Notes: generated from the sequence alone by a model not told the origin. A stretch of 51,245 bases of DNA from Anaerolineae bacterium (GCA_026129165.1 JAHCIP010000007.1:1-51245); one strand, 5' to 3'; counted from the stretch's first letter, positions 36,425 through 45,446 are shown. A program made the numbers and translations.

Positions 36425-38824
36425 CTATTGGCCTTTCCCATGCGGCGCGCTCTGAAGGATGCGCCAGACTTTCTCCGAGGTCACGGGGTTATCAATATGG
36501 CGCACGCCCAGGTCGGCCAGCGCGTCCACGACGGCGTTGAGGATCGCCGGGGCGGGGGCTGGCTGGCTCACATCGCCCGCACCCTTCGCGCCCAGCGCGT
36601 TGAGGGGGGTCGGAGTGACGGTGCGGTCCAGTTCGAAGTGGGGCATCATGCTGGCGCGAGGAATGGCGTATTCGCGCAGCGAGTTGGCGACGAGTTGCCC
36701 GTCCGGGGTATACGACTCGGTCTCCATCAGCGCGGGGCCGATGCCGAAGGCGATGCTCCCGTGCATCTGCCCCTCGACCACCATGGCGTTGCCGACATTG
36801 CCCACGTCATCCACGGACACATAGCGCACCAGGTCTACCTGGCCAGTCTGCTCGTCCACCTCGACGACGGCGATGTGGGTACCAAACGGGAAGTTGAAGT
36901 CGGCCGGGTCCCAATAGGTCGTCACCTCGAGGCCCGGCTCCATGCCCTGCGGCAGGTTCCAGGCGAACCAGGCCATGACCGCGATGTCGGGCAAAGCCAT
37001 CGCCTTTTCGGGCGAACCCTTGACCCGCGCCTTGCCCTCGACAAACTCCACATCCTCGACGGCCACTTCCATCAGGTGGGCGCCAATCAGACGCGCCTTC
37101 TCTTTGATACGCTGGGCCGCTTCGTAGATGGACGCGCCCTCCACCGAGTAGGTACGGCTGCCATAGCTGCCCTGCGCGTAGGGTACGCCCTTGGTATCCG
37201 AGTGGATGACCTCGATGCGCTCCGGGTCCACCCCTAGCTCCTGGGCCACAATCTGCGAGAACGTGGTGACATGGCTCTGGCCGTGGGGCTGGCTGCCGGT
37301 GATGAGTGTGACGTCGCCCGTCTGGTGGACGCGCAGAACGGTGTTGCCCCAGGTGCTGCCAATCAAGCCCTCGCGGCCCATGCGGGGTGAGGGTCCGACA
37401 CCAGCCACCGTGACATACGAGGCCAGGCCCACGCCGAGCCGCTTGCCGCGCTGCCGCGCTTCGGCCTTGCGCTGCGGAATCTCGTCGTAGCCGACCATCG
37501 CCAACGCCCGGTCCAGCGCGCCCGCGTAGTTGCCCGAATCGTAGTTCCAGCCCAGCCCGTTGTCGTAGGGGAAGGTCTGGACGAAGTTCTTGCGCCGGAC
37601 CTCGGCCGGGTCCATGCCGATCTCACGCGCGAACAGGTCAATCATCCTCTCAATCACCAGGTTCGACTCGAAGCGGCCCGCCCCACGCGCCGGCCCGACG
37701 AAGTTGGTGTTGGTATAGGTCAGGTAGCACTCGTAGAACGGGTGCGGGATGGCATACGCGCCGGTCATGCTGCGGCCTGTGAGGGCGGTGGGAGCGCCTG
37801 GGCCGTTGTGGGACGAATAGGCGCCCAGCGAGGCATAGTTGGTGGACATGAAGGCGCTAATTTTGCCGTCGTGCGAGCCAGCGATGGTCGCGTAATGGGT
37901 CTGGCCGCGCGCGTGCACCGTCGTACGGAACAAGCCTTCGCGCGTATCCACCCATTTGACCGGGCGGCCGCCCAATTCGCGGGACAGGACCAGCACCAGG
38001 GGCGCATCCGGGTAGAGATAGCCCTTGGAGCCATACGCGCCGCCAATATGCGGGGCGATGACGCGCACCTTGTTGTAGGGCACCCCCAAGACCAGGCTGG
38101 CGATCATGTAGTGGTTGCCGGCCGGAATCTGGGTGTTGGTCCAGAGGGTGTACTCACCGCTTTCGGGGTCAAAGCGACCGATGGAGGCGCGCGTCTCGAC
38201 GGCGTTATGAACCTGGCGGGGGATGCTAATTTTTTGCTTGACGACGACTTCGGCTTCCGCCACCGACTGCTCCGCCGCCGCCTTGTCGCCAATCGGGAAG
38301 TGCGTACAGAGGTTGTTAGGCGCTTCGGCGTGCAATTGCGGCGCGCCTGCCTTCATCGCCTCTTCGGCGTCCACGACCACCGGCAGCAACTCGTACTCGA
38401 CTTGGATGGCGGGCAGCGCGGCATACGCCTGCTCCCGCGTCTCGGCGGCGACAATCGCCAGCCACTCCCCGACATAGCGGGCGCGGTCGGTCGCCAGGGC
38501 CGTCTGCGCCCCCGGCAGGCCGTAGGGGTGGGGCGGGAAGTGGCTCTCGACGCCAGCCGGCTTCCAGATGACCGGCAGGCGCATCATCTTGTCTACCACG
38601 TCCTTACCCGTGAACACCCGCACCACGCCCGGCATCTTCTCCGCCGCGCTGGTATCAATGCTCTTGATCACGGCATGCGCGTGGGGGCTGTGCAGGACGG
38701 CCAGGTGCAGCATACCCGGCAGCGTCAGGTCGGCCGTAAACTTGGCCTGACCGTGCAGCAGTTCTGGGTCCTCGCGGCGCTTGATGGGCGCGCCAATCAT
38801 CGGCCCGGCGAGTAGATTGGCCAT
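36425..38824 (-). CDS. Molybdenum hydroxylase large subunit (CoxL-like, form II type)
   Basis: A protein of 799 residues of the xanthine dehydrogenase/CoxL family that binds Mo-molybdopterin cytosine dinucleotide. Mo-pocket motifs are HIGGAYGSK (about 259-267), PARGAGR (378-384) and SQPHGQSHVTTFSQ (about 511-524). Form I CO dehydrogenases carry AYRCSFR; this protein has the form II-like RGAGR and no Cys, so it is probably not a CO dehydrogenase. The usual catalytic Glu in the KGxGE motif is Asp751 here (GAKGAGDVSQP), an unusual replacement. Start: ATG 38824 overlaps the coxS stop by 1 nt (TAATG); the longer frame to 38923 lies inside coxS. Substrate unknown: an aldehyde, N-heterocycle or aromatic. 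Confidence 0.9.
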   Translation of the reverse strand: MANLLAGPMIGAPIKRREDPELLHGQAKFTADLTLPGMLHLAVLHSPHAHAVIKSIDTSAAEKMPGVVRVFTGKDVVDKMMRLPVIWKPAGVESHFPPHPYGLPGAQTALATDRARYVGEWLAIVAAETREQAYAALPAIQVEYELLPVVVDAEEAMKAGAPQLHAEAPNNLCTHFPIGDKAAAEQSVAEAEVVVKQKISIPRQVHNAVETRASIGRFDPESGEYTLWTNTQIPAGNHYMIASLVLGVPYNKVRVIAPHIGGAYGSKGYLYPDAPLVLVLSRELGGRPVKWVDTREGLFRTTVHARGQTHYATIAGSHDGKISAFMSTNYASLGAYSSHNGPGAPTALTGRSMTGAYAIPHPFYECYLTYTNTNFVGPARGAGRFESNLVIERMIDLFAREIGMDPAEVRRKNFVQTFPYDNGLGWNYDSGNYAGALDRALAMVGYDEIPQRKAEARQRGKRLGVGLASYVTVAGVGPSPRMGREGLIGSTWGNTVLRVHQTGDVTLITGSQPHGQSHVTTFSQIVAQELGVDPERIEVIHSDTKGVPYAQGSYGSRTYSVEGASIYEAAQRIKEKARLIGAHLMEVAVEDVEFVEGKARVKGSPEKAMALPDIAVMAWFAWNLPQGMEPGLEVTTYWDPADFNFPFGTHIAVVEVDEQTGQVDLVRYVSVDDVGNVGNAMVVEGQMHGSIAFGIGPALMETESYTPDGQLVANSLREYAIPRASMMPHFELDRTVTPTPLNALGAKGAGDVSQPAPAPAILNAVVDALADLGVRHIDNPVTSEKVWRILQSAPHGKGQ

Positions 38825-39315
38825 TACTCTCCTCCCCCGCCCGGCGCTTGCTCGGCGACCTGACGCACGGCGCGGACGACGTTCTGGTAGACACCGCAGC
38901 GACAGATATTCCCATCCATCCAACGTCGAATCTCGGCAGCGTTGGGGTCTGGGTTACGCTGGAGCAGGTCGGTCATCGAGGCCAGCAAACCCGGCGTGCA
39001 GTAGCCGCACTGGACCGCGTGCTTGTCCCAGAAGGCGGCCTGGAGGGGCGTCATCGCGCTGCCCTGGGCCATCCCTTCCACCGTTGTCACCTGGTGGCCG
39101 TCGGCCTGCGCCGCAAGCATCGCGCAGCTCTTGGCCGAGATGCCATCCACAAGGATCGTACAGGCGCCGCACTGCCCGGTCTCACAGCCCACTTTCGTCC
39201 CGGTCAGCCCGAGGGTATCGCGCAGGAAGTCAACGAGGAGTAGATAGGGTGGGACGGACGTTCGGACTTCCCGTCCATTAACCGTCAAGGTGACGGGTAC
39301 GCCTTGTTCAGCCAT
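38824..39315 (-). CDS. Molybdenum hydroxylase [2Fe-2S] subunit (CoxS-like)
   Basis: A protein of 163 residues. The plant-type [2Fe-2S] cluster ligands are in CETGQCGAC plus a further Cys (SAKSC), and the second cluster in QCGYCTPG and NICRCGVY. This is the complete eight-cysteine pattern of the family. It shuttles electrons from the Mo centre to the FAD subunit. SD AGGA lies before the ATG. It lies 62 nt after the NmrA-type gene. Confidence 0.95.
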   Translation of the reverse strand: MAEQGVPVTLTVNGREVRTSVPPYLLLVDFLRDTLGLTGTKVGCETGQCGACTILVDGISAKSCAMLAAQADGHQVTTVEGMAQGSAMTPLQAAFWDKHAVQCGYCTPGLLASMTDLLQRNPDPNAAEIRRWMDGNICRCGVYQNVVRAVRQVAEQAPGGGGE

Positions 39316-39377
39316 AGTAGTGTCCTGTAGGTCGAGGAGGCATCGGCTAGTGGTGCGCCTAGCATCGGCCGGCCTCC

Positions 39378-40259
39378 TTAGGCTGGGGTCTTGAAGGTCT
39401 GGGCAAAGTCGCGGGCAAACTGGGCGAAGGCGATCGGCTCCTTCTTGCCAACCGCGCGGACAGTATCCGTCAACTCCGCGCCATACCCGCTGTCATAGTA
39501 GGCGTTCAACGCATTGAGCGTGTCAGCCAGCCATTCGGGCACGCCATAGCCCATGAGCGTCCGTTTGTAGTCCTCGGCGGCGACCTCGACATAGCGCACC
39601 GGCTTGCCCAGGACCCCCGAGAGAGTGGCGGCCATGTCGTTATTTGTGATGGCCTCCGGCCCCATGATGTGGTAGGTCTTACCCGCGTGGCCCGGCTCGG
39701 TCAAGGCATGGGCGGCGACGGCTGCAATATCGCGGATATCCACCTGGCTGACCTGAGTATCAGCGCCGATCGAGTCATAGAAGACACCCTGCGCGGCGAT
39801 GGACCGCCCCTGGCCCAGCAGGTTCTGCATGAAGTTGTTGGGCCGCAGGTGGGTAAACGGCAGGCCCGCCTGCTCAATCTGCTGTTCTGTCTGCCAATGC
39901 CAGCGCGCGAAGGGCACCGGGGCGTCCGGGCCAGCGCCGTAGACCGAGAGTTTGACGATGTGAGGCCGCCCGGCGCGGCGGGCCGCTTCGACCAGATTGC
40001 CCTGGAGTTCAACCTGGTTCGGCTGCATCGCCGAGAGCAGGAAGACATGGTCTACCCCCGCCAGCGCGGCGTCCAACGAGGCGGAATCGGCCAGGTCGCC
40101 TTGGACGATCTCGACCCCCGGCGCCTGGAGAGCGGCCGCTTTGCCGGGATCACGAACGAGGGCCTTGACGGTGACGCCGGCCGCCGATAGTTGCTTGACC
40201 AGTGCGCGGCCTATGTTGCCGGTGGCCCCGGTCACCAGAATGGGAGCGCCGTGTGGCAT
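39378..40259 (-). CDS. NmrA-type NAD(P)-binding atypical SDR
   Basis: A protein of 293 residues. Rossmann motif VTGATGNIGRALVKQL (about 8-23) and an NmrA-like body (LRPNNFMQNLLGQ, VDIRDIAAVAAHAL). Relatives include NAD(P)H:quinone oxidoreductases, azoreductases and redox-sensing regulators. It lacks a standard YxxxK catalytic pair, as is normal in this subgroup. It lies 14 nt after the P450 gene. A role as an electron-donating reductase or a redox sensor for the cluster is only a guess. Confidence 0.88.
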   Translation of the reverse strand: MPHGAPILVTGATGNIGRALVKQLSAAGVTVKALVRDPGKAAALQAPGVEIVQGDLADSASLDAALAGVDHVFLLSAMQPNQVELQGNLVEAARRAGRPHIVKLSVYGAGPDAPVPFARWHWQTEQQIEQAGLPFTHLRPNNFMQNLLGQGRSIAAQGVFYDSIGADTQVSQVDIRDIAAVAAHALTEPGHAGKTYHIMGPEAITNNDMAATLSGVLGKPVRYVEVAAEDYKRTLMGYGVPEWLADTLNALNAYYDSGYGAELTDTVRAVGKKEPIAFAQFARDFAQTFKTPA

Positions 40260-40273
40260 GCGGAGTTCCTTGT

Positions 40274-41584
40274 TCAGCGATGGTGAAGGGTCATCTGAAT
40301 ACCAGGGCGCGGCGCGTTGGACTTGGCCGGGCGCGGCTCAAAGGTCTGGCCCGGCGTGAGCCGCGCCTGCCAGTGCTGCGCCAGGGTGGCGAGGACCAGC
40401 GGATCCATGATTTCCGCGAATTTCTCACCGGCGCAGGCGCGGGGACCGGCGCTGAACGGGAAGTACGAGAACTCCGGCCGGGCCGCCTGGGCTTCCGACG
40501 TCCAGCGCAGCGGGTCAAAGCGGTCTGGCTCCGGGAAGTAGCGCGGGTCGCGGTGGGTGACATCCTGGCTCGCCAGGACGACCGAGTCGGCCGGTACGTG
40601 ATAGCCGTCGAAGGCAACATCGGCGCGCAGGAAGCGGCCGATGAGCCAGACCGAGGGGTACAGCCGGCGCGTCTCGGCCAGGGTCATCATGGTGTAAGGC
40701 AGATGGGCGACGTCGTCGTAAGTCGGCGGGCGCCCGCCCAGAACACGGTTGAGTTCCTCATGCAGTTGGGCTTCCACGTCGGGCGACTGGGACAGGAGAT
40801 ACCAGGCCCAGGTCAGGGTGGTCGCGCTGACCTCATGCATGGCGAACATGACCGTCATGGCGACATTCGCGCCCATATCGGCCCCAAGATAGCGCAACAG
40901 CATGGACAGGAAGGACTCGCCAGGGTCAGGGTCACCGCCCTTGGTCGCCGCCACACGCTGCACAAACGCCAGGATGCGCCCGCGCGCCGCCTCGCCTTCT
41001 GGCGTGAGCGCTATGCCATCCGGGGGCATAAACTCGCCGAGGGTGGCCGCCACCGGGTCGAAGCCATAGCCCACGTCCATCGTCAGGATGTCGTCCACCA
41101 GCGCGGCGGCCTCGTCGCCCACGTCGGCGCGGAACAGGGTGCGGACCACAATGTCGAGCGTGATGCGCATCATCTCGCGGTAGATGTCAACACTGGGTGT
41201 CGCGTCCCCCTGCGCCAGCCGCTGCCAGCGCTCGTTGGCTCGTTGGGCCGCCTCGACCATGCTGGGCGCGTACTGCGGGATGAGCGAGTCCTGGAATAGT
41301 GGCAGGAAGCCGCCGATGGACTCCAGGTACGCCTTCTCGGTGTCGGCGTCCTTGCGTTTCTTATACACCTCGGCGTCGCCGAGGAAAATCTCACGGATGT
41401 AGTCGGGCTGGTTCACCAGGTACAGGTCACGCCCGCCAAAAGGGAGCCGCACAATGTCGCCATAGGTGTGCGCCAGCCGGGCGGCGAACGGGACCGGCTG
41501 ATTGCGCAAGCCGTCCACCGTGCTCTCAAACGTTGCGTCCGCGGGCGTGGGAATGGGTGTCGCTGTCGCCATCACACTCGCCAT
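40274..41584 (-). CDS. Cytochrome P450
   Basis: A protein of 436 residues, soluble size. Heme-binding motif FSAGPRACAGEKF (axial Cys384), ExxR motif ETRR (304-307) and the PDRF motif are all intact. The I-helix region is FAMHEVSATT where most P450s have AGHETTAT or AGxDTT: Glu251 is kept but the conserved Thr is Val252, so the usual O2-activating acid-alcohol pair is broken. Start: ATG 41584 has GAGAGGAA upstream; the 25-codon longer frame reads through a palindrome and is rejected. No ferredoxin or ferredoxin reductase gene is nearby. Substrate unknown. Confidence 0.92.
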   Translation of the reverse strand: MASVMATATPIPTPADATFESTVDGLRNQPVPFAARLAHTYGDIVRLPFGGRDLYLVNQPDYIREIFLGDAEVYKKRKDADTEKAYLESIGGFLPLFQDSLIPQYAPSMVEAAQRANERWQRLAQGDATPSVDIYREMMRITLDIVVRTLFRADVGDEAAALVDDILTMDVGYGFDPVAATLGEFMPPDGIALTPEGEAARGRILAFVQRVAATKGGDPDPGESFLSMLLRYLGADMGANVAMTVMFAMHEVSATTLTWAWYLLSQSPDVEAQLHEELNRVLGGRPPTYDDVAHLPYTMMTLAETRRLYPSVWLIGRFLRADVAFDGYHVPADSVVLASQDVTHRDPRYFPEPDRFDPLRWTSEAQAARPEFSYFPFSAGPRACAGEKFAEIMDPLVLATLAQHWQARLTPGQTFEPRPAKSNAPRPGIQMTLHHR

Positions 41585-41620
41585 AGCCGTGTTCCTCTCT
41601 GTAGTTCGCCAGCCAGGCCC

Positions 41621-41651
41621 GACCCTAAAGGTCTCGGAGACCTTTAGGGTC
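41621..41651. repeat. Perfect palindrome, 15-bp arms
   Basis: Arms GACCCTAAAGGTCTC and its exact complement flank one central base, in the 82-nt gap between the GMC gene and the P450 gene. No T-tract follows on the minus strand. It is similar in size and form to the palindrome at 132-160 and, from memory, matches a widespread dispersed element (AGACCTTTAGGGTCT). Confidence 0.65.
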
Positions 41652-41666
41652 TCAAGCATGACGATG

Positions 41667-43205
41667 TTACGCGCTCTGCATGACCAGGTCGGCGCCCTTC
41701 TCTCCGATCATAATGATCGTCGCCTGAAGGTTGGCGTTCACAATCTTGGGCATGATGGACGAGTCGATGACGCGCAGCCCGTCCACGCCGTAGACGCGAA
41801 GTTGCGGGTCTACCACCGACAGGTTGTCACGGCCCATCTTGCAGGTACAGGATGGGTGCCACTCGGTGATGGCCGTGGTGCGGATGTAGTTCACAATGTC
41901 CTGGTCGGTCTTGACATCCGGCCCCGGCAGCAACTCTGGTCCGCGCAGGCCATCGAAGGGCTTCGAGGCGATGAGGTCGCGCCCGCGCTTGATACCCCAC
42001 ACCAGGACATCCACATCGTACTGGGTAGATAGGAAGTTGGCCTGGATGACGGGCATGTCCAGCGGGTTGCTGGAGCGCAGCTTGACCCAACCCACGCTCG
42101 TGGGCTGCTCGATACCCGGCACCATGGTGAAGCCGGGTCCGCTGTAGTAGGGGTTGGGGAAGATGAAAGGCGAGAACAGGAACTGGATATCCGGCGAGGC
42201 CGCCTCCAGGCCGGGGCGGGTGTAGGTGAAGATGTTGGCTTCCGAGATGCAGATAGGATCGGGCTGCGGCTCGGCCGCGATCCAGGCCATACGGGCCAGC
42301 AGGTGGTCCTGCAAGTTCTGGCCGACGCCGGGCAGGTCCGAAACGACCGAGATTCCGAGTGACTGGAGGTGGTCGGCCGGGCCAATCCCCGACAGCATGA
42401 GCAGCTTGGGCGAGCCGAAGGCGCCGGCGGCCACGATGACTTCCTTATCCGCCCGCGCCTGGTGGGTCTGGCCATTCTGGAGATACTCGACACCGACGGC
42501 GCGGTTGCCCTCAATCAACACTCGCGTAGCGAACGCCCGCGTTTCGAGGCTAAAGTTCGGCTGGTCGCGGATGGGGTCAATGTAGGCCACGGCGGTGCTG
42601 GCCCGTTCCATGTTGCGCGTCGTCGTGGACTGAGTGAAGCCGGCCACGTTCTCCTTGTCGGCGCCGTTCAGGTCCACCGGCCCGTGGCAGCCCAGCACCT
42701 CTTTCGCCGCCTCAACGAGAGCCTGGGACACCGGACTGGGGGCCGGCAGGGGCATGACCGGCATGGGGCCACCCACGCCATGATACTCCGACGGCTCGCC
42801 CACGTAGTCCTCACTCTTCTTAAAGTAGGGCAGAACATCCTTCCACCCCCAGCCCTCATTGCCGAGGTAATTCCAATAATCATAGTCGCGCTGGTGGCCC
42901 CGGATGTAGATGCGGCCATTGTTCGAGCTGCCCCCACCGACCAGTTTGCCCTGGATGATGGGCATCTGCATGCCGTTCATACCCGGCATCGGCTCGGTCA
43001 CAAAGCCCCAGTCCGTCTCCGGCCCCCACAGGGAGAACAGCGAGGGGAGGTCCAGCGACTTGGTGCGCACGAACTCCGTGGCATCACCGCCGGCCTCGAG
43101 CATCAACACCCGCGCGTTCTGGTCCCGGCACAGGCGATAGGCCAGGACAGATCCGGCCGGGCCGGACCCGACAATGATGTAGTCAAACGACCGTTCGGCA
43201 CTCAT
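41667..43205 (-). CDS. GMC family oxidoreductase (choline dehydrogenase-like)
   Basis: A protein of 512 residues. FAD motif VGSGPAGSVLAYRL (about 12-25), GMC signature GKLVGGGSSNNGRIYIRGH, second signature GAFGSPKLLMLSGIGP and catalytic-site HPSCTCKMG are present. The second catalytic position, usually Asn or His, is Gln (NANLQATIIMIGEKGADL). It has no extra domain, unlike the other GMC gene at 32 kb. Likely an alcohol or sugar-alcohol dehydrogenase. SD AAGGAG lies before the ATG. The P450 gene follows. Confidence 0.92.
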   Translation of the reverse strand: MSAERSFDYIIVGSGPAGSVLAYRLCRDQNARVLMLEAGGDATEFVRTKSLDLPSLFSLWGPETDWGFVTEPMPGMNGMQMPIIQGKLVGGGSSNNGRIYIRGHQRDYDYWNYLGNEGWGWKDVLPYFKKSEDYVGEPSEYHGVGGPMPVMPLPAPSPVSQALVEAAKEVLGCHGPVDLNGADKENVAGFTQSTTTRNMERASTAVAYIDPIRDQPNFSLETRAFATRVLIEGNRAVGVEYLQNGQTHQARADKEVIVAAGAFGSPKLLMLSGIGPADHLQSLGISVVSDLPGVGQNLQDHLLARMAWIAAEPQPDPICISEANIFTYTRPGLEAASPDIQFLFSPFIFPNPYYSGPGFTMVPGIEQPTSVGWVKLRSSNPLDMPVIQANFLSTQYDVDVLVWGIKRGRDLIASKPFDGLRGPELLPGPDVKTDQDIVNYIRTTAITEWHPSCTCKMGRDNLSVVDPQLRVYGVDGLRVIDSSIMPKIVNANLQATIIMIGEKGADLVMQSA

Positions 43206-43250
43206 GGCTCGTCTCCTTCTGTCTTAGAAGCTCAGCGGATGGGGGCGCAC

Positions 43251-43712
43251 TTACAGCCGCGCAAACCCTGGCGCGTACTTGAAGGGTTCGACAGTCGCGT
43301 TGTAGGTCACGATCTCCAGGCCATAGGCATTCTTGGATGAGCGGCGCACCGTCCAGCGTTGCGTCGCGTCCATGGAGACGCGCTTGCTCTTAGCATCCGG
43401 TTTCTCCCACCAGCTCGCCTGCCAGCCCACGACGATGTCCAGCACCGCCTCGTCGCCGTGAATCTGGGCCTCGACGGTCTGCACGTAGTGGTTCTCGTCG
43501 AAGAAGATATTGATGACGCCCTGAGGGCCATCGTACCAGGCGCTAAAGCTGGCGCGGTTACGGATGTCACCCGTCGGGCCGGGGAACTGTACATTCAGCC
43601 CTTCGTCAGCCAGGAGCTTATAGATGTCGTCCAGGGGGACGTGCTGGTCCAGGGCGAGATACCAGGCCGCGACGAAACGCTTGATTTCGTCCAGGGTCAG
43701 GGGATTGCTCAT
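43251..43712 (-). CDS. SnoaL/NTF2-like protein
   Basis: A protein of 153 residues with an NTF2/SnoaL-like fold (EIKRFVAAWYLALDQH, GDEAVLDIVVGWQASWW). It is distant from the other SnoaL-like proteins in the window. SD AAGGAG lies 8 nt before the ATG. It lies between the TPP enzyme gene (27 nt) and the GMC gene (45 nt). Function cannot be assigned. Confidence 0.8.
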   Translation of the reverse strand: MSNPLTLDEIKRFVAAWYLALDQHVPLDDIYKLLADEGLNVQFPGPTGDIRNRASFSAWYDGPQGVINIFFDENHYVQTVEAQIHGDEAVLDIVVGWQASWWEKPDAKSKRVSMDATQRWTVRRSSKNAYGLEIVTYNATVEPFKYAPGFARL

Positions 43713-43739
43713 ACGGGCGTCTCCTTGGCTTGCGGAGGG

Positions 43740-45446
43740 TTACTGGCCGCAAGTATTCCCGACGCGGTCGGGGTGCGTGTCGCTCTCCAGGACAACATCA
43801 ATCAGGAACGGTCCCTGGTGGTCGAGCGCCTGGCGGATAACGGGCGCGACATCGGCCGGCTTTTCCACCCGCGCGCCGGCCACACTCATGGACCGCGCCA
43901 TCTCCACAAAGTGGAGGGGAGGATAGGACAGGTCGAAGGACAGCGGGTAGTCGTGCTTCGGGATGCCCCGTTCCTTCCAGTATTGATCAATGTTGAGCTG
44001 GAGCAAGCGGTAAGAAGCGTTGTTGCAGATGACAAACTTAGCGTTGATGTTGTGGCGGGCGGCGGACCAGAGGGCCTGGATGGTGTACATGCTGCCGCCG
44101 TCGCCGGTGAAGCCAATCACGGTCTTGTCGGGGTTAGCGACTTTCGCGCCCATGGCGCCTGGAATGCCGACGCCCAGGGAGCCGCCGCGTGTCAGGAAGT
44201 ACTGGCCGGTCCGCGTCGGCTGGAAGTAGCGCGTGACGGGGGGTGAGCCTGTCAGAGCCTCGTCAAAGACGATCGCGTCCTGGGGCAGTTGGGGCATCAG
44301 CTCTTCCATGAAGCGCGACATCTTGAGGGGGACGGAGTCGCGGGCGGCCTGGTCGGCGCGCAACTCCGCCGCGAGCTTGGCCTCCTTGGCCTCAGCCAGT
44401 TCACGCGACCGGCCCCGCGCGGCGTCCTTCTGCTTGCCCGTCATCGTCGCTTCGAGGGCCTCGGCCAACATCGCCAGCGAGAGCTTCGGGTCGCCCAGCA
44501 TCCCCAGGCTGACGGGGTGGTTCTTGGCGATCTCGTACAGGTTCAGATCAATGTGGATCGTCTTGGCAGCGCGGCCAAAGATGTTGGTCAGTTCGGGGAA
44601 GACTTCGGGCAAGAGGTAGGTACCGACGACAAGGTTAACATCCCCCTTCTCCATGATCGGGCGGCTGCTCGACCCAAACATATGGCCGGTCATGCCCTTA
44701 TAGTGAGGGTCGCGGTAGCTGATGTTGACTTCGCCCGCGTCGGCCTCCCACACCTCCGCGCCCAGCAGGGCCGCCACACGCGCCACCTCTTCCGCCGCCC
44801 CCGAGTAGGCCACGCCGTCGCCGATGAACAGCATCGGCCGCTCGGCCTCAGCCAGCATGGCCGCTGCCTCGCGGATAAGGCTGGGGTCGGGCGTGACACG
44901 GGTGGACGGGATATAGGTGGGGTAGACCTCGTCGGCGGCCGGGGCATCCAGGATATCCTGGGGCAAACAGACATACACCGGACCCATAGGCGGTGTGGCG
45001 GCGATTTTGACCGCGCGGCGCAGGACGCGCAGGACGGAGGAAGGGTCCACCACCATTGTGGACCACTTGGTGACCGGTTCGGCAAAGGCCACCAGGTCGC
45101 CCGCCATTTGAGAGTCCATGTTGAGGTACTTGACGCCAGCGTCGCCGCCGATGACGACCAGCGGAGCATGCCCACGCTTGGCCTGATAGAGGGCGCCAAT
45201 GGCGTTACCGACGCCCGGTGTGCTGTGCAACTGGACCAGGGTCGGGCGCTGGGTGGCGCGGGCGTACCCGTCGGCCATCGTCACCGCCACGGATTCCTGC
45301 AGTGTTAGGATGTACTTCAGGTCGGGGTGATCGCCGAGCGCGTCGAGAAAGCCCTGCTCGACGGTGCCGGGGTTGCCGAACATATAGCGCATCCCATCGG
45401 CCAGGAACTGCTCAAGCATTACGTGGTGCCCGTTTTTAACCGCCAT
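43740..45446 (-). CDS. Thiamine-diphosphate enzyme, benzoylformate decarboxylase-like
   Basis: A protein of 568 residues with the three-domain fold of the acetolactate synthase/decarboxylase family. The catalytic Glu51 lies in LQESVAVTMADGYA. The sequence QLHSTPGVGNAIGAL, with His74, closely matches the HSAAGTGNAMG region of benzoylformate decarboxylase, where that His is catalytic; GNPGT has Thr28 where that enzyme has Ser26. The ThDP/Mg motif GDGG...NN is present near residue 450. Such enzymes decarboxylate 2-oxo acids or join aldehydes by carboligation. ATG 45446 has AGGAAAG 8 nt upstream and is preferred over 45548. A 9-bp hairpin (45466-45495) lies in the leader. Confidence 0.9.
   Translation of the reverse strand: MAVKNGHHVMLEQFLADGMRYMFGNPGTVEQGFLDALGDHPDLKYILTLQESVAVTMADGYARATQRPTLVQLHSTPGVGNAIGALYQAKRGHAPLVVIGGDAGVKYLNMDSQMAGDLVAFAEPVTKWSTMVVDPSSVLRVLRRAVKIAATPPMGPVYVCLPQDILDAPAADEVYPTYIPSTRVTPDPSLIREAAAMLAEAERPMLFIGDGVAYSGAAEEVARVAALLGAEVWEADAGEVNISYRDPHYKGMTGHMFGSSSRPIMEKGDVNLVVGTYLLPEVFPELTNIFGRAAKTIHIDLNLYEIAKNHPVSLGMLGDPKLSLAMLAEALEATMTGKQKDAARGRSRELAEAKEAKLAAELRADQAARDSVPLKMSRFMEELMPQLPQDAIVFDEALTGSPPVTRYFQPTRTGQYFLTRGGSLGVGIPGAMGAKVANPDKTVIGFTGDGGSMYTIQALWSAARHNINAKFVICNNASYRLLQLNIDQYWKERGIPKHDYPLSFDLSYPPLHFVEMARSMSVAGARVEKPADVAPVIRQALDHQGPFLIDVVLESDTHPDRVGNTCGQ

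Noticed and set aside
37742..38815. 357-residue plus-strand ORF
   Set aside because: It is antisense to coxL; Arg/His/Gln-rich with no domain.
35574..39315. True aerobic CO dehydrogenase (coxMSL)
   Set aside because: The large subunit lacks the AYRCSFR loop and the cysteine; gene order is S-L-M, and no cox accessory genes are adjacent.
41585..41659. Longer start for the P450
   Set aside because: The extra codons read through the palindrome at 41621-41651, and a good SD precedes the ATG at 41584.
42369..43340. 323-residue plus-strand ORF
   Set aside because: It is antisense to the GMC gene; shadow frame.
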